Both the position numbers and the translations under genes were made by a program. From Paraburkholderia eburnea (GTDB lineage: Bacteria > Pseudomonadota > Gammaproteobacteria > Burkholderiales > Burkholderiaceae): a stretch of 64,000 bases of DNA. Under the pieces are notes generated by a model. It was not told the origin of the DNA. It saw only the letters and a program-made list of their open reading frames with translations, and did not search any database. This document shows, in pieces, positions 43,343 through 51,670 of this stretch (positions are counted from its first letter, which is position 1; the number at the start of each line of letters is the position of its first letter). The stretch spans positions 62,001-126,000 of the forward strand of contig NZ_PQGA01000016.1 in assembly GCF_002917095.1 (NCBI RefSeq), written 5' to 3'.

Positions 43343-43699
43343 ATGAAGGCTCGTACCCTGATTCAGGCCGCGTTCGTCGCGGCACTCGTGGCCGCACCGG
43401 CATTGTCCTATGCGCAGTCGGTGGACCAGAACAATGCTCCCAAAACCCGCGCCGAGGTCCGCGCCGAGCTGATCCAGATCGAACAGGCCGGCTACAACCC
43501 GGCAACTGCCAACGACTCCAACTATCCGAGCGATATCCAGGCCGCGGAAGCGCGTGTTTCGCAGGAACAAGGACAGGGTGTCGCGCAGACGCAGCCGAAC
43601 GCCGACACCGGCTATGGCGGCGCATCGACGGGTTCATCGCAATCGGGCACCCAGCCTGAGACGATCGCACCGTCGCAGCGCGTGTATTTCGGTAATTGA
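43343..43699 (+). CDS. DUF4148 periplasmic small protein
   Basis: A 118-aa exported protein. The signal peptide (about 1-24) ends ALSYAQS. The mature part has the DUF4148 hallmark KTRAEVRAELIQIEQAGYNP followed by YPSDIQAAEARVSQEQ, then a Gly/Ser/Gln-rich disordered tail. The family is abundant in Burkholderiales and of unknown role. GGAGG lies about 9 nt before the ATG at 43343. It is monocistronic by appearance, with three 11-bp repeats directly at its stop and a terminator 200 bp further on. Confidence 0.85.
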   Translation: MKARTLIQAAFVAALVAAPALSYAQSVDQNNAPKTRAEVRAELIQIEQAGYNPATANDSNYPSDIQAAEARVSQEQGQGVAQTQPNADTGYGGASTGSSQSGTQPETIAPSQRVYFGN

Positions 43700-43731
43700 G
43701 CGGTAACTAAGCGGTAACTGAGCGGCCATTG
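43699..43731 (+). repeat. Three imperfect 11-bp tandem repeats after the DUF4148 stop
   Basis: AGCGGTAACTA, AGCGGTAACTG and AGCGGCCATTG follow each other without spacing, starting at the last base of the stop codon. Because 11 is not a multiple of three, stop codons appear in several frames. It looks like a local slippage duplication. Confidence 0.8.
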
Positions 43732-43902
43732 AGCCGGAACGCGCTTTAGCCCAAATCTGTTGCAAACCTGCTGTCGTCGCGGCGTGACGAAACACGCGGC
43801 CCGTGTTGCGCGGGTCGCGCCTGGCGTTAGCCGGTTATGCCACGCTCCACACCGTCGCGCGAATTTTCATGCGTCGAACCTCCGCCGCCGCAAGGTGGCT
43901 TC

Positions 43903-43931
43903 GCCCAACCCACCCCGGATTGGGCTTTTTT
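43903..43931 (+). terminator. Rho-independent terminator
   Basis: GCCCAA (43903-43908) pairs with TTGGGC (43920-43925) around an 11-nt loop and is followed by six T. It points right and is 204 bp beyond the DUF4148 stop, so it ends either a long 3' UTR or a separate small RNA. Confidence 0.75.
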
Positions 43932-43978
43932 CGCTGAAGCCTGTGCGCTCGAACGTATGAAAGGATGCGGCAGCGCGG

Positions 43979-44422
43979 TCAGGTGCCAGGACCGCCGGTG
44001 ATGTAGTGCTCGAGCTGCGAGATGGTGAACTGCTGCTCGGCGATGATTTCCTTCACCAGGTCGCCGATCGACACCATGCCGACGAGCTTGCCGTCTTCCA
44101 TGACCGGCAGGTGACGCATGCGCCGCTCGGTCATGAGCGCCATGCAGTCATAGGTGGTCTGGTCGAGCTGCACGAAACGCACGTGCGGGCTCATGATGTC
44201 GCGCACGGCAGTCGTTTTCGACGAGCGGTCCATCAGCACGATCTTGCGCGCGTAATCGCGCTCGGTGACGATGCCCACGATCGCGCCGCCGTCGACGACG
44301 ACCAGGGCGCCGATCTGCTTGTCGGCCATCAGGCGGATGGCGTCGTAGACGGAATCGTGGGCGCCGATCGTGTGGACCACCTGTTCCGGCTTGGATTTAA
44401 GTACCTGTGCAACGCTCGTCAT
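43979..44422 (-). CDS. Tandem CBS-domain protein
   Basis: A 147-aa cytoplasmic protein consisting of a CBS pair (about 8-65 and 75-133) forming one Bateman module, with DAIRLMADKQIGALVVVDGGAIVGIVTERDYARKI as the first unit and MTERRMRHLPVMEDGKLVGMVSIGDLVKEII as the second. Such stand-alone modules bind adenine nucleotides and may regulate a partner enzyme by energy state; the partner is unknown. It is divergent from ribA with a 293-bp gap. AGTCGCCC just before the ATG gives no clear ribosome site. Confidence 0.92.
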   Translation of the reverse strand: MTSVAQVLKSKPEQVVHTIGAHDSVYDAIRLMADKQIGALVVVDGGAIVGIVTERDYARKIVLMDRSSKTTAVRDIMSPHVRFVQLDQTTYDCMALMTERRMRHLPVMEDGKLVGMVSIGDLVKEIIAEQQFTISQLEHYITGGPGT

Positions 44423-44674
44423 AGGGCGACTCCAGTTCGTCCTTCTTGTCGTTCGATTGGTGCGTTCATTGTCCGCTTATTGCCGAAAAGCAAGCTATGA
44501 AAGCCTTTGAAGTATAGGCGGATGGCCGCTCGCGCGGCGTTGGGGTATGCGCGGGGTTGGCCCGTGCGCGGCGCTGTGCGCTCCCGCGCGCGTCCCCCGG
44601 CCATCGTCGGGGCGCCCGCGAGGGGCGGGGCGGCCCTGGCCAAATGGCGGTACACTCCGATTCCTAACTCCAAC

Positions 44675-44694
44675 CCGGCTTCAGGCCGGTTTTT
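44675..44694 (+). terminator. Terminator-like hairpin just upstream of ribA
   Basis: CCGGC (44675-44679) pairs with GCCGG (44685-44689) with a 5-nt loop, followed by five T. It lies 21 bp before the ribA ATG, pointing the same way. It could terminate upstream transcription or act as an attenuator; no FMN-riboswitch consensus is seen before it. Confidence 0.5.
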
Positions 44695-44715
44695 GCCAGC
44701 CATTTGTTCCAGATC

Positions 44716-45363
44716 ATGCCTACGCTTCAAGAGCCGTCCTGCGCTGACGGCGATAACGCCAACGAATGCGTCGTGCTTGACGCGAGCGCCACGCTGCCGA
44801 CCCGTTACGGCACCTTCGAGTCCTACGTCTACCGCGTGAAGGACGGCGGCGCCGAACACTGCGCGCTCGTGATGGGCGACGTGGGTAGCGGCGAGCCCGT
44901 GCTCGCGCGCCTGCATTCCGAATGTCTGACCGGCGACGTGTTCGGTTCCTATCGCTGCGATTGCGGCGAACAGCTCGATCTTGCGCTGCGCTACATCGCC
45001 GCCGAAGGCCGCGGCGTGCTGCTCTATCTGCGTGGCCACGAAGGCCGCGGCATCGGCCTGTCGAACAAGATCCGCGCGTATCAACTGCAGGAGCAGGGCC
45101 GCGACACGGTCGAGGCGAATCTCGACCTTGGCCTGCCTGACGACGCGCGCGAATACGATTCGGCGGCGGCGATCCTGCGTATGCTCAAAGTCACTTCGGT
45201 GCGCCTGATGAGCAACAACCCGAAGAAGTTCGACACGCTTTCGAAGCACGGTATTCCGGTGATCGAGCGCGTCGCGCTGGCGATTCCTATGCGTGAGGAA
45301 AACGAGCGTTATATCCGCACGAAGCAGGTCAAGTTCGGCCACTACTTCGAAGAGAACGAGTAG
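44716..45363 (+). CDS. ribA: GTP cyclohydrolase II
   Basis: A 215-aa enzyme for the first step of riboflavin synthesis, converting GTP to a diaminopyrimidinone. Zinc ligands are C70, C81 and C83 (HSECLTGDVFGSYRCDCGEQL region). The catalytic region reads LLYLRGHEGRGIGLSNKIRAYQLQ, and the C-terminal LMSNNPKKFDTLSKHGI is diagnostic. It lacks the fused RibB domain seen in many bacteria. An upstream frame start at 44704 is possible, but ATG at 44716 is preferred. No other rib gene is near, so it is an isolated copy and may be a second ribA in the genome. Confidence 0.95.
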   Translation: MPTLQEPSCADGDNANECVVLDASATLPTRYGTFESYVYRVKDGGAEHCALVMGDVGSGEPVLARLHSECLTGDVFGSYRCDCGEQLDLALRYIAAEGRGVLLYLRGHEGRGIGLSNKIRAYQLQEQGRDTVEANLDLGLPDDAREYDSAAAILRMLKVTSVRLMSNNPKKFDTLSKHGIPVIERVALAIPMREENERYIRTKQVKFGHYFEENE

Positions 45364-45372
45364 TTCAGGGTT

Positions 45373-45391
45373 GGGCGGGCAGAGCCCGTCC
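45373..45391. terminator. Hairpin between convergent ribA and dsdA
   Basis: GGGCGGGC (45373-45380) pairs with GCCCGTCC (45384-45391), one G-T pair, 3-nt loop, 10 bp after the ribA stop. The following T-rich stretch is short, so termination is plausible but not certain. Confidence 0.4.
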
Positions 45392-45517
45392 TGATTTGGG
45401 TGACGTGCTCACAATCGCTTGATCTATAAGCTTTTTTTCGCTTTATTCGCGTCGCGCTTCGGATTGGCCAAAACCCGATGGCGCGACGCAAATGCGCTTG
45501 CGCAGGTGCCCCACTAC

Positions 45518-46831
45518 TCACAAGCGGCCGAGCGCTTTCGCGTGAGACTGGAAGCGGCGGTGCTCCTCCGGTGGGACCAGCGATCCACCCGTAGTCCAGA
45601 TTACGTGTGTCGCCTGGCACATGCCGGCATTGAGGCTACGCAGGTAGTGGCGGCCGCCGGGCGATTGTGTCAGCCAGCCCGGGCCACCGATGGCCGCCGC
45701 CGCCGATGGCTCCAGTTCCACTCCCATGACGCGTTGCATGGCGAGCAAGCATTCGTAGAGCTGATTGTCGCTTACGGTGAATACACCTGACAGCTGGGAT
45801 GCCATCAACGGACTGACAAGGTGCGACGCCAGCGCGACGGCAAGGCCATCAGCCTCGGTGCGATTGTCCAGGCCCACATCGTACACAGATACGGGCTTGT
45901 CGCGACTTAGCGCAAGCTGAACCAGCATGCACGGCGAGGCAACGGGCTCGGCAAAAAAGCAATGAACGTGCTCGCCGAACAACGCTTTCAGGCCATAGGT
46001 GATGCCACCCGGCGCGCCGCCGACCCCACACGGGATATAGACGAAGAGCGGATGCGCCGCATCCACGATGCGGCCAGCCTCGGCCAGTTGCACCGCCAGA
46101 TGGCGAGCGCCCGCGGCGTAGCCCAGAAACAGCATCAAGGAGCGTTCGTCGTCAACAAAGTGGCAGTGTGGCTGATTCCGCGCCTCCGACCGTCCGGCAG
46201 CGACGGCTTGCGCATAGTCGCCGTCGTGTTCGACCACTCGAACACCACGTCTCCTTAGGCGCTCCTTCTTCCACGGCTTCGCGTCCGTGGACATATGAAC
46301 GACAGCCTCGAACCCCAGCGCGGCAGCCATCACACCAATACTCAAACCGAGATTGCCAGTACTGCCAACGATAACCGCTTGCTCCGAAAACAACTTTCGT
46401 GCGGCGGCTGACGCGAGGATTCGCCGATCTCCATCGGCATTGAGCAACCCGTGTTCGATGGCGATCGACTCGGCGAGCGCGAGGACTTCGTGAAAGCCGC
46501 CGCGCGCCTTGACGGAACCGGCGATCGGCAAGGCGTCGTCGCGTTTGATGAACCAGGCGCCTTGCTCCTCGCTTGATGGCGATAGCGCATCTCGCAAGCC
46601 ATTGGCGGGCATCAGGCACGACTCCACTTTTCCCGCGCGTTCGGCTAGTTCGGGAAAAAGCTCGGCCATCAGCGGTTCGCAGCGGGCCAGCCTCGCCTCG
46701 GCACTGGCAATGTCGTCGAACGAAGGGGCATCGTGGGGCAAAGGGCTGCCGACATCGGGATTCAGCCACAGCAGTGGGCGGCGAGAGTGTAGTTCAGCTA
46801 ATAGCTCGGTCGATTGGAACGGGGCGTGCAT
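45518..46831 (-). CDS. dsdA: D-serine dehydratase
   Basis: A 437-aa PLP enzyme that converts D-serine to pyruvate and ammonia. The PLP lysine is K108 in PIAGSVKARGG, and the phosphate-binding loop is VGSTGNLGLSIG. Other family marks are FIKRDDALPIAGS, MSTDAKPWKKERLR and YIPCGVGGAPGGI. Length fits DsdA. Base composition is slightly lower in GC than neighbouring genes, and codon use looks less biased, hinting at more recent acquisition together with its regulator. It is divergent from a LysR gene, with a 103-bp region between. Confidence 0.95.
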   Translation of the reverse strand: MHAPFQSTELLAELHSRRPLLWLNPDVGSPLPHDAPSFDDIASAEARLARCEPLMAELFPELAERAGKVESCLMPANGLRDALSPSSEEQGAWFIKRDDALPIAGSVKARGGFHEVLALAESIAIEHGLLNADGDRRILASAAARKLFSEQAVIVGSTGNLGLSIGVMAAALGFEAVVHMSTDAKPWKKERLRRRGVRVVEHDGDYAQAVAAGRSEARNQPHCHFVDDERSLMLFLGYAAGARHLAVQLAEAGRIVDAAHPLFVYIPCGVGGAPGGITYGLKALFGEHVHCFFAEPVASPCMLVQLALSRDKPVSVYDVGLDNRTEADGLAVALASHLVSPLMASQLSGVFTVSDNQLYECLLAMQRVMGVELEPSAAAAIGGPGWLTQSPGGRHYLRSLNAGMCQATHVIWTTGGSLVPPEEHRRFQSHAKALGRL

Positions 46832-46866
46832 GATTTACCCAGGATTCGCTTATACAGATTCAAGAC

Positions 46867-46877
46867 TAGCAATGCTA
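46867..46877. promoter_or_regulatory. Palindrome in the dsdA/LysR intergenic region
   Basis: TAGCAATGCTA is a perfect 5-1-5 palindrome 36 bp upstream of dsdA. Size and position fit a LysR-type operator with the T-N11-A form only loosely. Confidence 0.35.
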
Positions 46878-46934
46878 CGATTCTCACGGGCCGCAAAAAA
46901 GCGTTGATTTTTAATGGATGCATTAGCCTGACTT

Positions 46935-47885
46935 ATGCTTAGTCGATTGGACGGTTCGATCCTTGGCGCGCTGCTGTGTTTTGAAACGGCGGGCCGCCTC
47001 CTGAGCTTCACGAAAACCGCGCAGGCGTTCAACCTGACGCAAAGCGCCGTGAGCCAGCAGATTCGTCATTTGGAGGACCGGCTCGGTTATGCCCTTTTTG
47101 TGCGCCAGGCGCGTGGGCTGAAGCTGACCGAAAAGGGCGAGGTCCTTTTGGGAACGATATCGAGTGCGTTCGCGGATATCAATCAGACGCTTCAAACACT
47201 CGGCATGTCGAACGCGCCTCTACAGGTAAGTTGTCTGCCGTCGCTCGCGCTGCAATGGCTGATGCCGCGTTTAACCGAATTCCACCGGCAACAGCCGGGC
47301 GTCTGCGTGCGCCTGAAAGCCGAGTTCCAGATGCTGGACCGGCAAGCCATGAATATCGACGATATCGACGTGGCGTTGCGTTACGACCCCGTCCAATACA
47401 ACCGGCTGCACGCGGATGTCGTCCTCGATGAATATCTGTTTCCCGTCGCGACGCCCGCCTATCTGGCGCAGCATCCCGGCTTCGCGGCGGGAGCGTCGCT
47501 CGACGGTGTCACGCTGCTGCACGACGCCGCGCCCTGGGCGGGCGCGCCGGAATTCGTGGAGTGGCGCAGTTGGCTTGCGCAAGCCCGTCCTGAGTGGACC
47601 GGGCATCTGGACGGTCCGCAATTCAACTTCTCCAGCCTGGCCATGACCGCCGCGTTGAACCATCAAGGCGTGGCGATGGGCCGCTCGGCGCTGGTTCACG
47701 ACGAGATCGTGAGTGGCCGGCTTGTCGACGTGTTCGGCCAGCATGTGCGCGCGCCTGCGCGCTACGTGCTGCTTTCCCGCAACCCCGACGACCCGCGTAC
47801 TGCGCTCTTTTCAGACTGGCTCAAAACCGAGTGTGCGCGCTTCGATGAGGCACGGATGCAGCGGCTTTTGAATGGGCGCCTGTGA
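46935..47885 (+). CDS. dsdC: LysR-family regulator, probable DsdC
   Basis: A 316-aa LysR protein resembling the DsdC/GcvA/TrpI group. The winged helix (about 8-70) includes GRLLSFTKTAQAFNLTQSAVSQQIRHLE and LFVRQARGLKLTEKGE. The effector domain covers about 95-300. Its divergent placement from dsdA is the standard DsdC arrangement, where D-serine induces the dehydratase. The symbol rests on that context as much as on the protein. It ends 82 bp before the glycine riboswitch. Confidence 0.85.
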   Translation: MLSRLDGSILGALLCFETAGRLLSFTKTAQAFNLTQSAVSQQIRHLEDRLGYALFVRQARGLKLTEKGEVLLGTISSAFADINQTLQTLGMSNAPLQVSCLPSLALQWLMPRLTEFHRQQPGVCVRLKAEFQMLDRQAMNIDDIDVALRYDPVQYNRLHADVVLDEYLFPVATPAYLAQHPGFAAGASLDGVTLLHDAAPWAGAPEFVEWRSWLAQARPEWTGHLDGPQFNFSSLAMTAALNHQGVAMGRSALVHDEIVSGRLVDVFGQHVRAPARYVLLSRNPDDPRTALFSDWLKTECARFDEARMQRLLNGRL

Positions 47886-47967
47886 ATCGATTGAATCAGC
47901 CTGGGCGAAAAAACGCTTGCAGCCGCAATAACGTCCCGCTATCTTTGCGCTGTTCGATCAACTGCAG

Positions 47968-48168
47968 CGGGAGAGACCGTCACTGCGAAAGCACTCGACG
48001 GCGCCGACGGAGCAACCGCCCCGGAAACTCTCAGGCACAAGGACCCTGCGGCGAGAACATCTGGAGAGCGGCGCGAACGCGCCCACCGAAGGAGATTTCC
48101 GTCCGGCGCGTCTTGCGCGTGCAGTGCCGGCACGGAAAGAAACTCTCAGGTACATGGACAGATGGGGC
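47968..48168 (+). promoter_or_regulatory. Tandem glycine riboswitch
   Basis: Two adjacent glycine aptamers are visible. Aptamer 1 (about 47968-48053) has GGGAGAGACC, then CCGACGGAGCAACCGCC, then GGAAACTCTCAGGCACAAGG. Aptamer 2 (about 48059-48168) has CTGGAGAGCGG, then CACCGAAGGAGA, then GAAACTCTCAGGTACATGG. The repeated AAACTCTCAGG and GGAGAG elements and the short linker are the classic tandem layout in which two glycines are bound together. It ends about 45 nt upstream of an FAD-dependent amino-acid dehydrogenase and points into it; the expected output is induction by glycine. I could not identify the expression platform by eye. Confidence 0.93.
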
Positions 48169-48213
48169 ACAGGTGTCGGAAACGACAGTGCTCAATCCAA
48201 TCTGGACCATGTC

Positions 48214-49476
48214 ATGTCACGAATCGCCATCATTGGCGCCGGGATTACCGGCGTCACGACCGCTTACGCCCTCGCAAAACGCGGTTTTCGCGTTACCGTG
48301 TTCGAACGCCATCGCTATAGCGCGATGGAAACCTCGTTCGCGAACGGCGGCCAACTCTCCGCGTGCAACGCCGAAGTCTGGAACAGCACCGCCACCGTCC
48401 TCAAAGGCCTGCGCTGGATGCTCACGCGCGATGCGCCGCTGCTCGTGAATCCGCTGCCAGGTTGGCACAAATACTCGTGGATGGCCGAGTTCCTGCGGCA
48501 GATCCCGAACTATCGGGCGAACACGCTCGAAACGGTGCGCCTCGCCATGGCGGCCCGCGAGCACCTGTTCGAGACCGCGCGCAAGGAAGAGATCGAATTC
48601 GACCTGGAGCAGCGCGGTATTCTGCACATTTTCAAGGATCGCAAGAGCTTCGATGCCTCCGCAAAGGTCAACGCCATCCTGAACGAAGGCGGACTCGACC
48701 GCAGGCCCGTGACGGCGGCCGAGATCCGGCAGATCGAGCCCACGCTCGAAGGGGCGTTTTTCGGCGGTTTCTTCACGCCCTCCGATTCGACCGGCGACAT
48801 CCACAAGTTCACGCGCGGCCTGACGCAAGCGTGCATGCGGCACGGCGTGGAGTTCCACCACGACACGCAGATCACGGCGATCCAGCGTGATTCGGACGGC
48901 GTTTTCACGATTTGTGCGACGGAGCAAGGTGTTTCGCACGACGAAAGGTTTGATCGCATCGTCGTTTGCGCGGGCGTCAACAGTCGCGCATTCGCGTCGA
49001 TGCTGGGCGATCGCGTGAACGTTTATCCGGTGAAGGGCTATTCGATTACCGTGTGCCTGGACGACGAGATGAGCCAGCGCGCGGCGCCATGGGTCAGCTT
49101 GCTCGACGAGAGCGCGAAGATCGTCACGAGCCGGCTGGGCGCCGACAGGTTCCGTGTGGCCGGCACGGCCGAGATCAACGGCTTTAACCGCGATATTCGC
49201 GCGGACCGTGTCGCGCCGCTCGTCGAATGGACGCGGCGACTGTTTCCGCAGGTCAGCACCTCGCGTGTGATCCCGTGGGCGGGCCTGCGGCCTATGTTAC
49301 CGAGCATGTTGCCGAAAGTCGGCAAGGGGCGCATGCCGGGCGTGTTCTACAACACGGGGCACGGGCATCTGGGCTGGACCTTGTCGGCGGCCACGGCGGA
49401 GAACGTCGCCGCGCTGATCGAGGGCATGGCGGGGAGTGACCGGAGTGACCGTCGCATTCGCTTCGCGACCTCCTGA
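48214..49476 (+). CDS. FAD-dependent D-amino-acid dehydrogenase (DadA-like), riboswitch-controlled
   Basis: A 420-aa DAO-family flavoprotein. The FAD motif is IGAGITGVTTAYALAKRGF (6-24) with VFERH placing the acidic residue after strand 2. SFANGGQLSACNAEVWNS, YPVKGYSIT, GTAEINGFN and YNTGHGHLGWT match DadA. It should oxidise a D-amino acid or glycine to the keto acid and ammonia, feeding electrons to the quinone pool. The glycine riboswitch in front suggests glycine is a physiological substrate. The ATG at 48214 gives the typical MSRIAIIGAG start; its ribosome site is weak, consistent with control through the leader. Confidence 0.92.
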   Translation: MSRIAIIGAGITGVTTAYALAKRGFRVTVFERHRYSAMETSFANGGQLSACNAEVWNSTATVLKGLRWMLTRDAPLLVNPLPGWHKYSWMAEFLRQIPNYRANTLETVRLAMAAREHLFETARKEEIEFDLEQRGILHIFKDRKSFDASAKVNAILNEGGLDRRPVTAAEIRQIEPTLEGAFFGGFFTPSDSTGDIHKFTRGLTQACMRHGVEFHHDTQITAIQRDSDGVFTICATEQGVSHDERFDRIVVCAGVNSRAFASMLGDRVNVYPVKGYSITVCLDDEMSQRAAPWVSLLDESAKIVTSRLGADRFRVAGTAEINGFNRDIRADRVAPLVEWTRRLFPQVSTSRVIPWAGLRPMLPSMLPKVGKGRMPGVFYNTGHGHLGWTLSAATAENVAALIEGMAGSDRSDRRIRFATS

Positions 49477-49520
49477 CCGTCGCGGCATGGTCGCATGACC
49501 TGGCCGCAGCCCCGCCTGGC

Positions 49521-49542
49521 CGCCCGCGCAAGCACGCGGGCG
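49521..49542. terminator. Hairpin between convergent genes
   Basis: CGCCCGCG (49521-49528) pairs with CGCGGGCG (49535-49542), loop of 6 nt, between the amino-acid dehydrogenase and a LysR gene that face each other. No long T-run, so a weak bidirectional terminator at best. Confidence 0.35.
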
Positions 49543-49583
49543 CGCGGCTATTTGTGGCGCGCGGGCCGCTTTTCGTCCGCGTG

Positions 49584-50498
49584 CTAGCCTGCGTGTTCAT
49601 GCACCCAGACTTCGTGCAGGTCGACCATAAAGGCCTGCAGAATCGAGGGCACGGCAGACGCCCGGCGCGTCGCCGCGCAAAAGGGCGACTGCATGCCGAA
49701 CTGCTCGGGACCGATGCGCCGCATCTCGTCGCGCTCGACCCAGCGTGCCGCGTAGTGATTCGGCAGGAATCCTATGTATGCCCCCGAGAGAATCAGGATC
49801 GCCTGCGCCTCGACATTGTCGACGGTCGCCGAGGCCTTGCTCGCGCTGAGCATCTTCAGATCGTGCTGTTGCAGGTAGCCGCGCGCGGCAATGCGGCTCG
49901 TGGCGATGGCTTCGGTCTGAATGCCGTTTTCCCGCGCGCCGGCAAAGAGCGGGTTCCCCTTGCCGCAGTAGAGCCCATCGGGCTCAAGATAGAGTTCGGA
50001 GTAGGCGAGGCCCGGCACGTGGATCGGGAAGTGGCCGATCGCGACATGGAGCCGGCCGTCGAGCACGCGCTCTTCCAGCTCCGCCGGCGTACCGATATAG
50101 ACGTCGACATGCACGTCGTCGCCGCGCGAGACGAACCTCTGCAAGGCCTGCGGCAGCGGCGAGGCGCTGTCCGTCACCGTGTTGTCGATGATGCCCAGAT
50201 AGAGCCGGCCCGCGATATGTTGCTTGAGCGCGTCCGTGTCCATGCAGAACGCCTCCACGGCAACCTGCAGGCGCTGGGCCGCCTCATAGGTCGCGAGGCC
50301 GTGCTCGGTCAGACGGAAGCCGCCGCGGCCGCGCTCGCACAGCTTGAGGCCGAGGCGCGCTTCGAGCGTGGTCATCTGCTCGCTGATGGTCGACTGGCTC
50401 ACGTTCAGCGTCGCCTGGGCCGCCGAGAAGCCGCCGCATCGCACGACATGCATGAAAACCCTGAGTAGTTTGAGATCCACGTCTTGCAGTTGCATCAT
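49584..50498 (-). CDS. LysR-family regulator of the ureohydrolase cluster
   Basis: A 304-aa LysR protein. The winged helix (about 6-66) includes VRCGGFSAAQATLNVSQSTISEQMTTLE, and the effector domain covers about 90-300. LCERGRGGFRLTEHG follows the recognition helix. The two alternative ATG codons at its start are adjacent. It is divergent from the ureohydrolase gene with a 197-bp region that holds three 11-bp direct repeats, so it is the likely regulator of the ureohydrolase/ALDH/permease/GMC set. Confidence 0.9.
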   Translation of the reverse strand: MMQLQDVDLKLLRVFMHVVRCGGFSAAQATLNVSQSTISEQMTTLEARLGLKLCERGRGGFRLTEHGLATYEAAQRLQVAVEAFCMDTDALKQHIAGRLYLGIIDNTVTDSASPLPQALQRFVSRGDDVHVDVYIGTPAELEERVLDGRLHVAIGHFPIHVPGLAYSELYLEPDGLYCGKGNPLFAGARENGIQTEAIATSRIAARGYLQQHDLKMLSASKASATVDNVEAQAILILSGAYIGFLPNHYAARWVERDEMRRIGPEQFGMQSPFCAATRRASAVPSILQAFMVDLHEVWVHEHAG

Positions 50499-50620
50499 TG
50501 CCCGCGCTCTCCATGATCGCTTGCTTCGGATATTCCGATATGAACATCTGATACCCGGGATTTTTGGTCAAAAAAAACACGCACATAGTGTCTCAAAGCG
50601 GCGGCTCGACAAAAACCGGG

Positions 50621-50653
50621 TCGTTCACCGATCGTTCACCGATCGCTTGCCGA
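50621..50653. repeat. Three 11-bp direct repeats, candidate operator
   Basis: TCGTTCACCGA, TCGTTCACCGA and TCGCTTGCCGA follow each other without gaps. Eleven bases is close to one helical turn, so a regulator would meet all copies on one face. It lies 43 bp before the ureohydrolase ATG in the region shared with the divergent LysR gene. Confidence 0.75.
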
Positions 50654-50695
50654 TTAGGGACTGGATCAGCCAGCGGATCACACACGGAGACACTC

Positions 50696-51670
50696 ATGCC
50701 GGGCAATACCTACGAAAGCGGGCGGCTCGATTTGCCGTTCGTCGGACACTGCACATTCGCGAAATCGCCGGTCTGCCTCGACTGGGACCGCATCGACGCC
50801 GATGTGGCGATTCTTGGCGCACCCAACGACATGGGAACGCAGTGGCGCTCGGGCGCACGCTTCGGACCACGCAGCATTCGCGAAGCGTCCACGCTGTTCT
50901 CGTTCGGCCATGCGGGCGCTTACGACCACGAAGACGACGCGCTCTATCTGACGCGCGACCAGGTCCGCATGGTGGACGTGGGCGACGCCGACATTGTCCA
51001 TACCGACATGGCGGCGAGCAATGCCAACATCGAAAGCGCGGTGCGCAAGATCCTCTCGAACGGCGCGATGCCCATCACGCTCGGCGGCGATCATTCGATT
51101 CACGCGCCCGTGATCCAGGCATTCGAGGGCCGCGGCCCCATTCATATCGTGCACTTCGACGCGCATCTGGATTTCGTCGACGAGCGTCATGGCGTGCGCT
51201 ACGGGCACGGCAATCCGCTGCGGCGCGCCTCGGAAATGCAGCATATCAGCGGCATGACGCAACTGGGCATCCGCAACGTGTCTTCGTCGAACCGTAGCGA
51301 CTACGATGCGGCGCGCGCAGCGGGCTCCGACATTCTCTCGGTGCGCGACGTGCGCCGGCTGGGCACCGAGGCCGTGCTGGCACGCATTCCCGAAGGGCGC
51401 GCTTACTACATCACGATCGACATCGACGGCTTCGATCCGTCCATCGCGCCGGGCACGGGCACGCCGAGCCATGGCGGCTTCACCTACTACGAGGTGCTCG
51501 AAATCATCCAGGGGCTCGCGCGCCGCAGCCACGGCAACGTCGTGGGCATGGATCTCGTCGAGGTGGCCCCGGCCTACGATCCGGCAGGCGTCACGCCGAT
51601 TCTCGCTGCCCAACTGCTGCTGAATTCCATCGGCTTCATCTTTCACGCGCGCAGCCAGCAGCGGCGCTGA
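50696..51670 (+). CDS. Ureohydrolase (agmatinase/guanidino-acid hydrolase family)
   Basis: A 324-aa binuclear manganese (or nickel) hydrolase that releases urea from a guanidino group. Metal ligands are H133 (GGDHSI), D155/H157/D159 (FDAHLDF) and D242/D244 (DIDGFDPS). GTQWRSGARFGPRSIREAS near the start is typical of the agmatinase/guanidinobutyrase branch, as opposed to arginase. Which guanidino compound it uses is not decided by sequence. CGGAGA lies upstream of the ATG at 50696. It is the first of four same-strand genes; the others encode an aldehyde dehydrogenase, a permease and an alcohol dehydrogenase. Confidence 0.92.
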   Translation: MPGNTYESGRLDLPFVGHCTFAKSPVCLDWDRIDADVAILGAPNDMGTQWRSGARFGPRSIREASTLFSFGHAGAYDHEDDALYLTRDQVRMVDVGDADIVHTDMAASNANIESAVRKILSNGAMPITLGGDHSIHAPVIQAFEGRGPIHIVHFDAHLDFVDERHGVRYGHGNPLRRASEMQHISGMTQLGIRNVSSSNRSDYDAARAAGSDILSVRDVRRLGTEAVLARIPEGRAYYITIDIDGFDPSIAPGTGTPSHGGFTYYEVLEIIQGLARRSHGNVVGMDLVEVAPAYDPAGVTPILAAQLLLNSIGFIFHARSQQRR

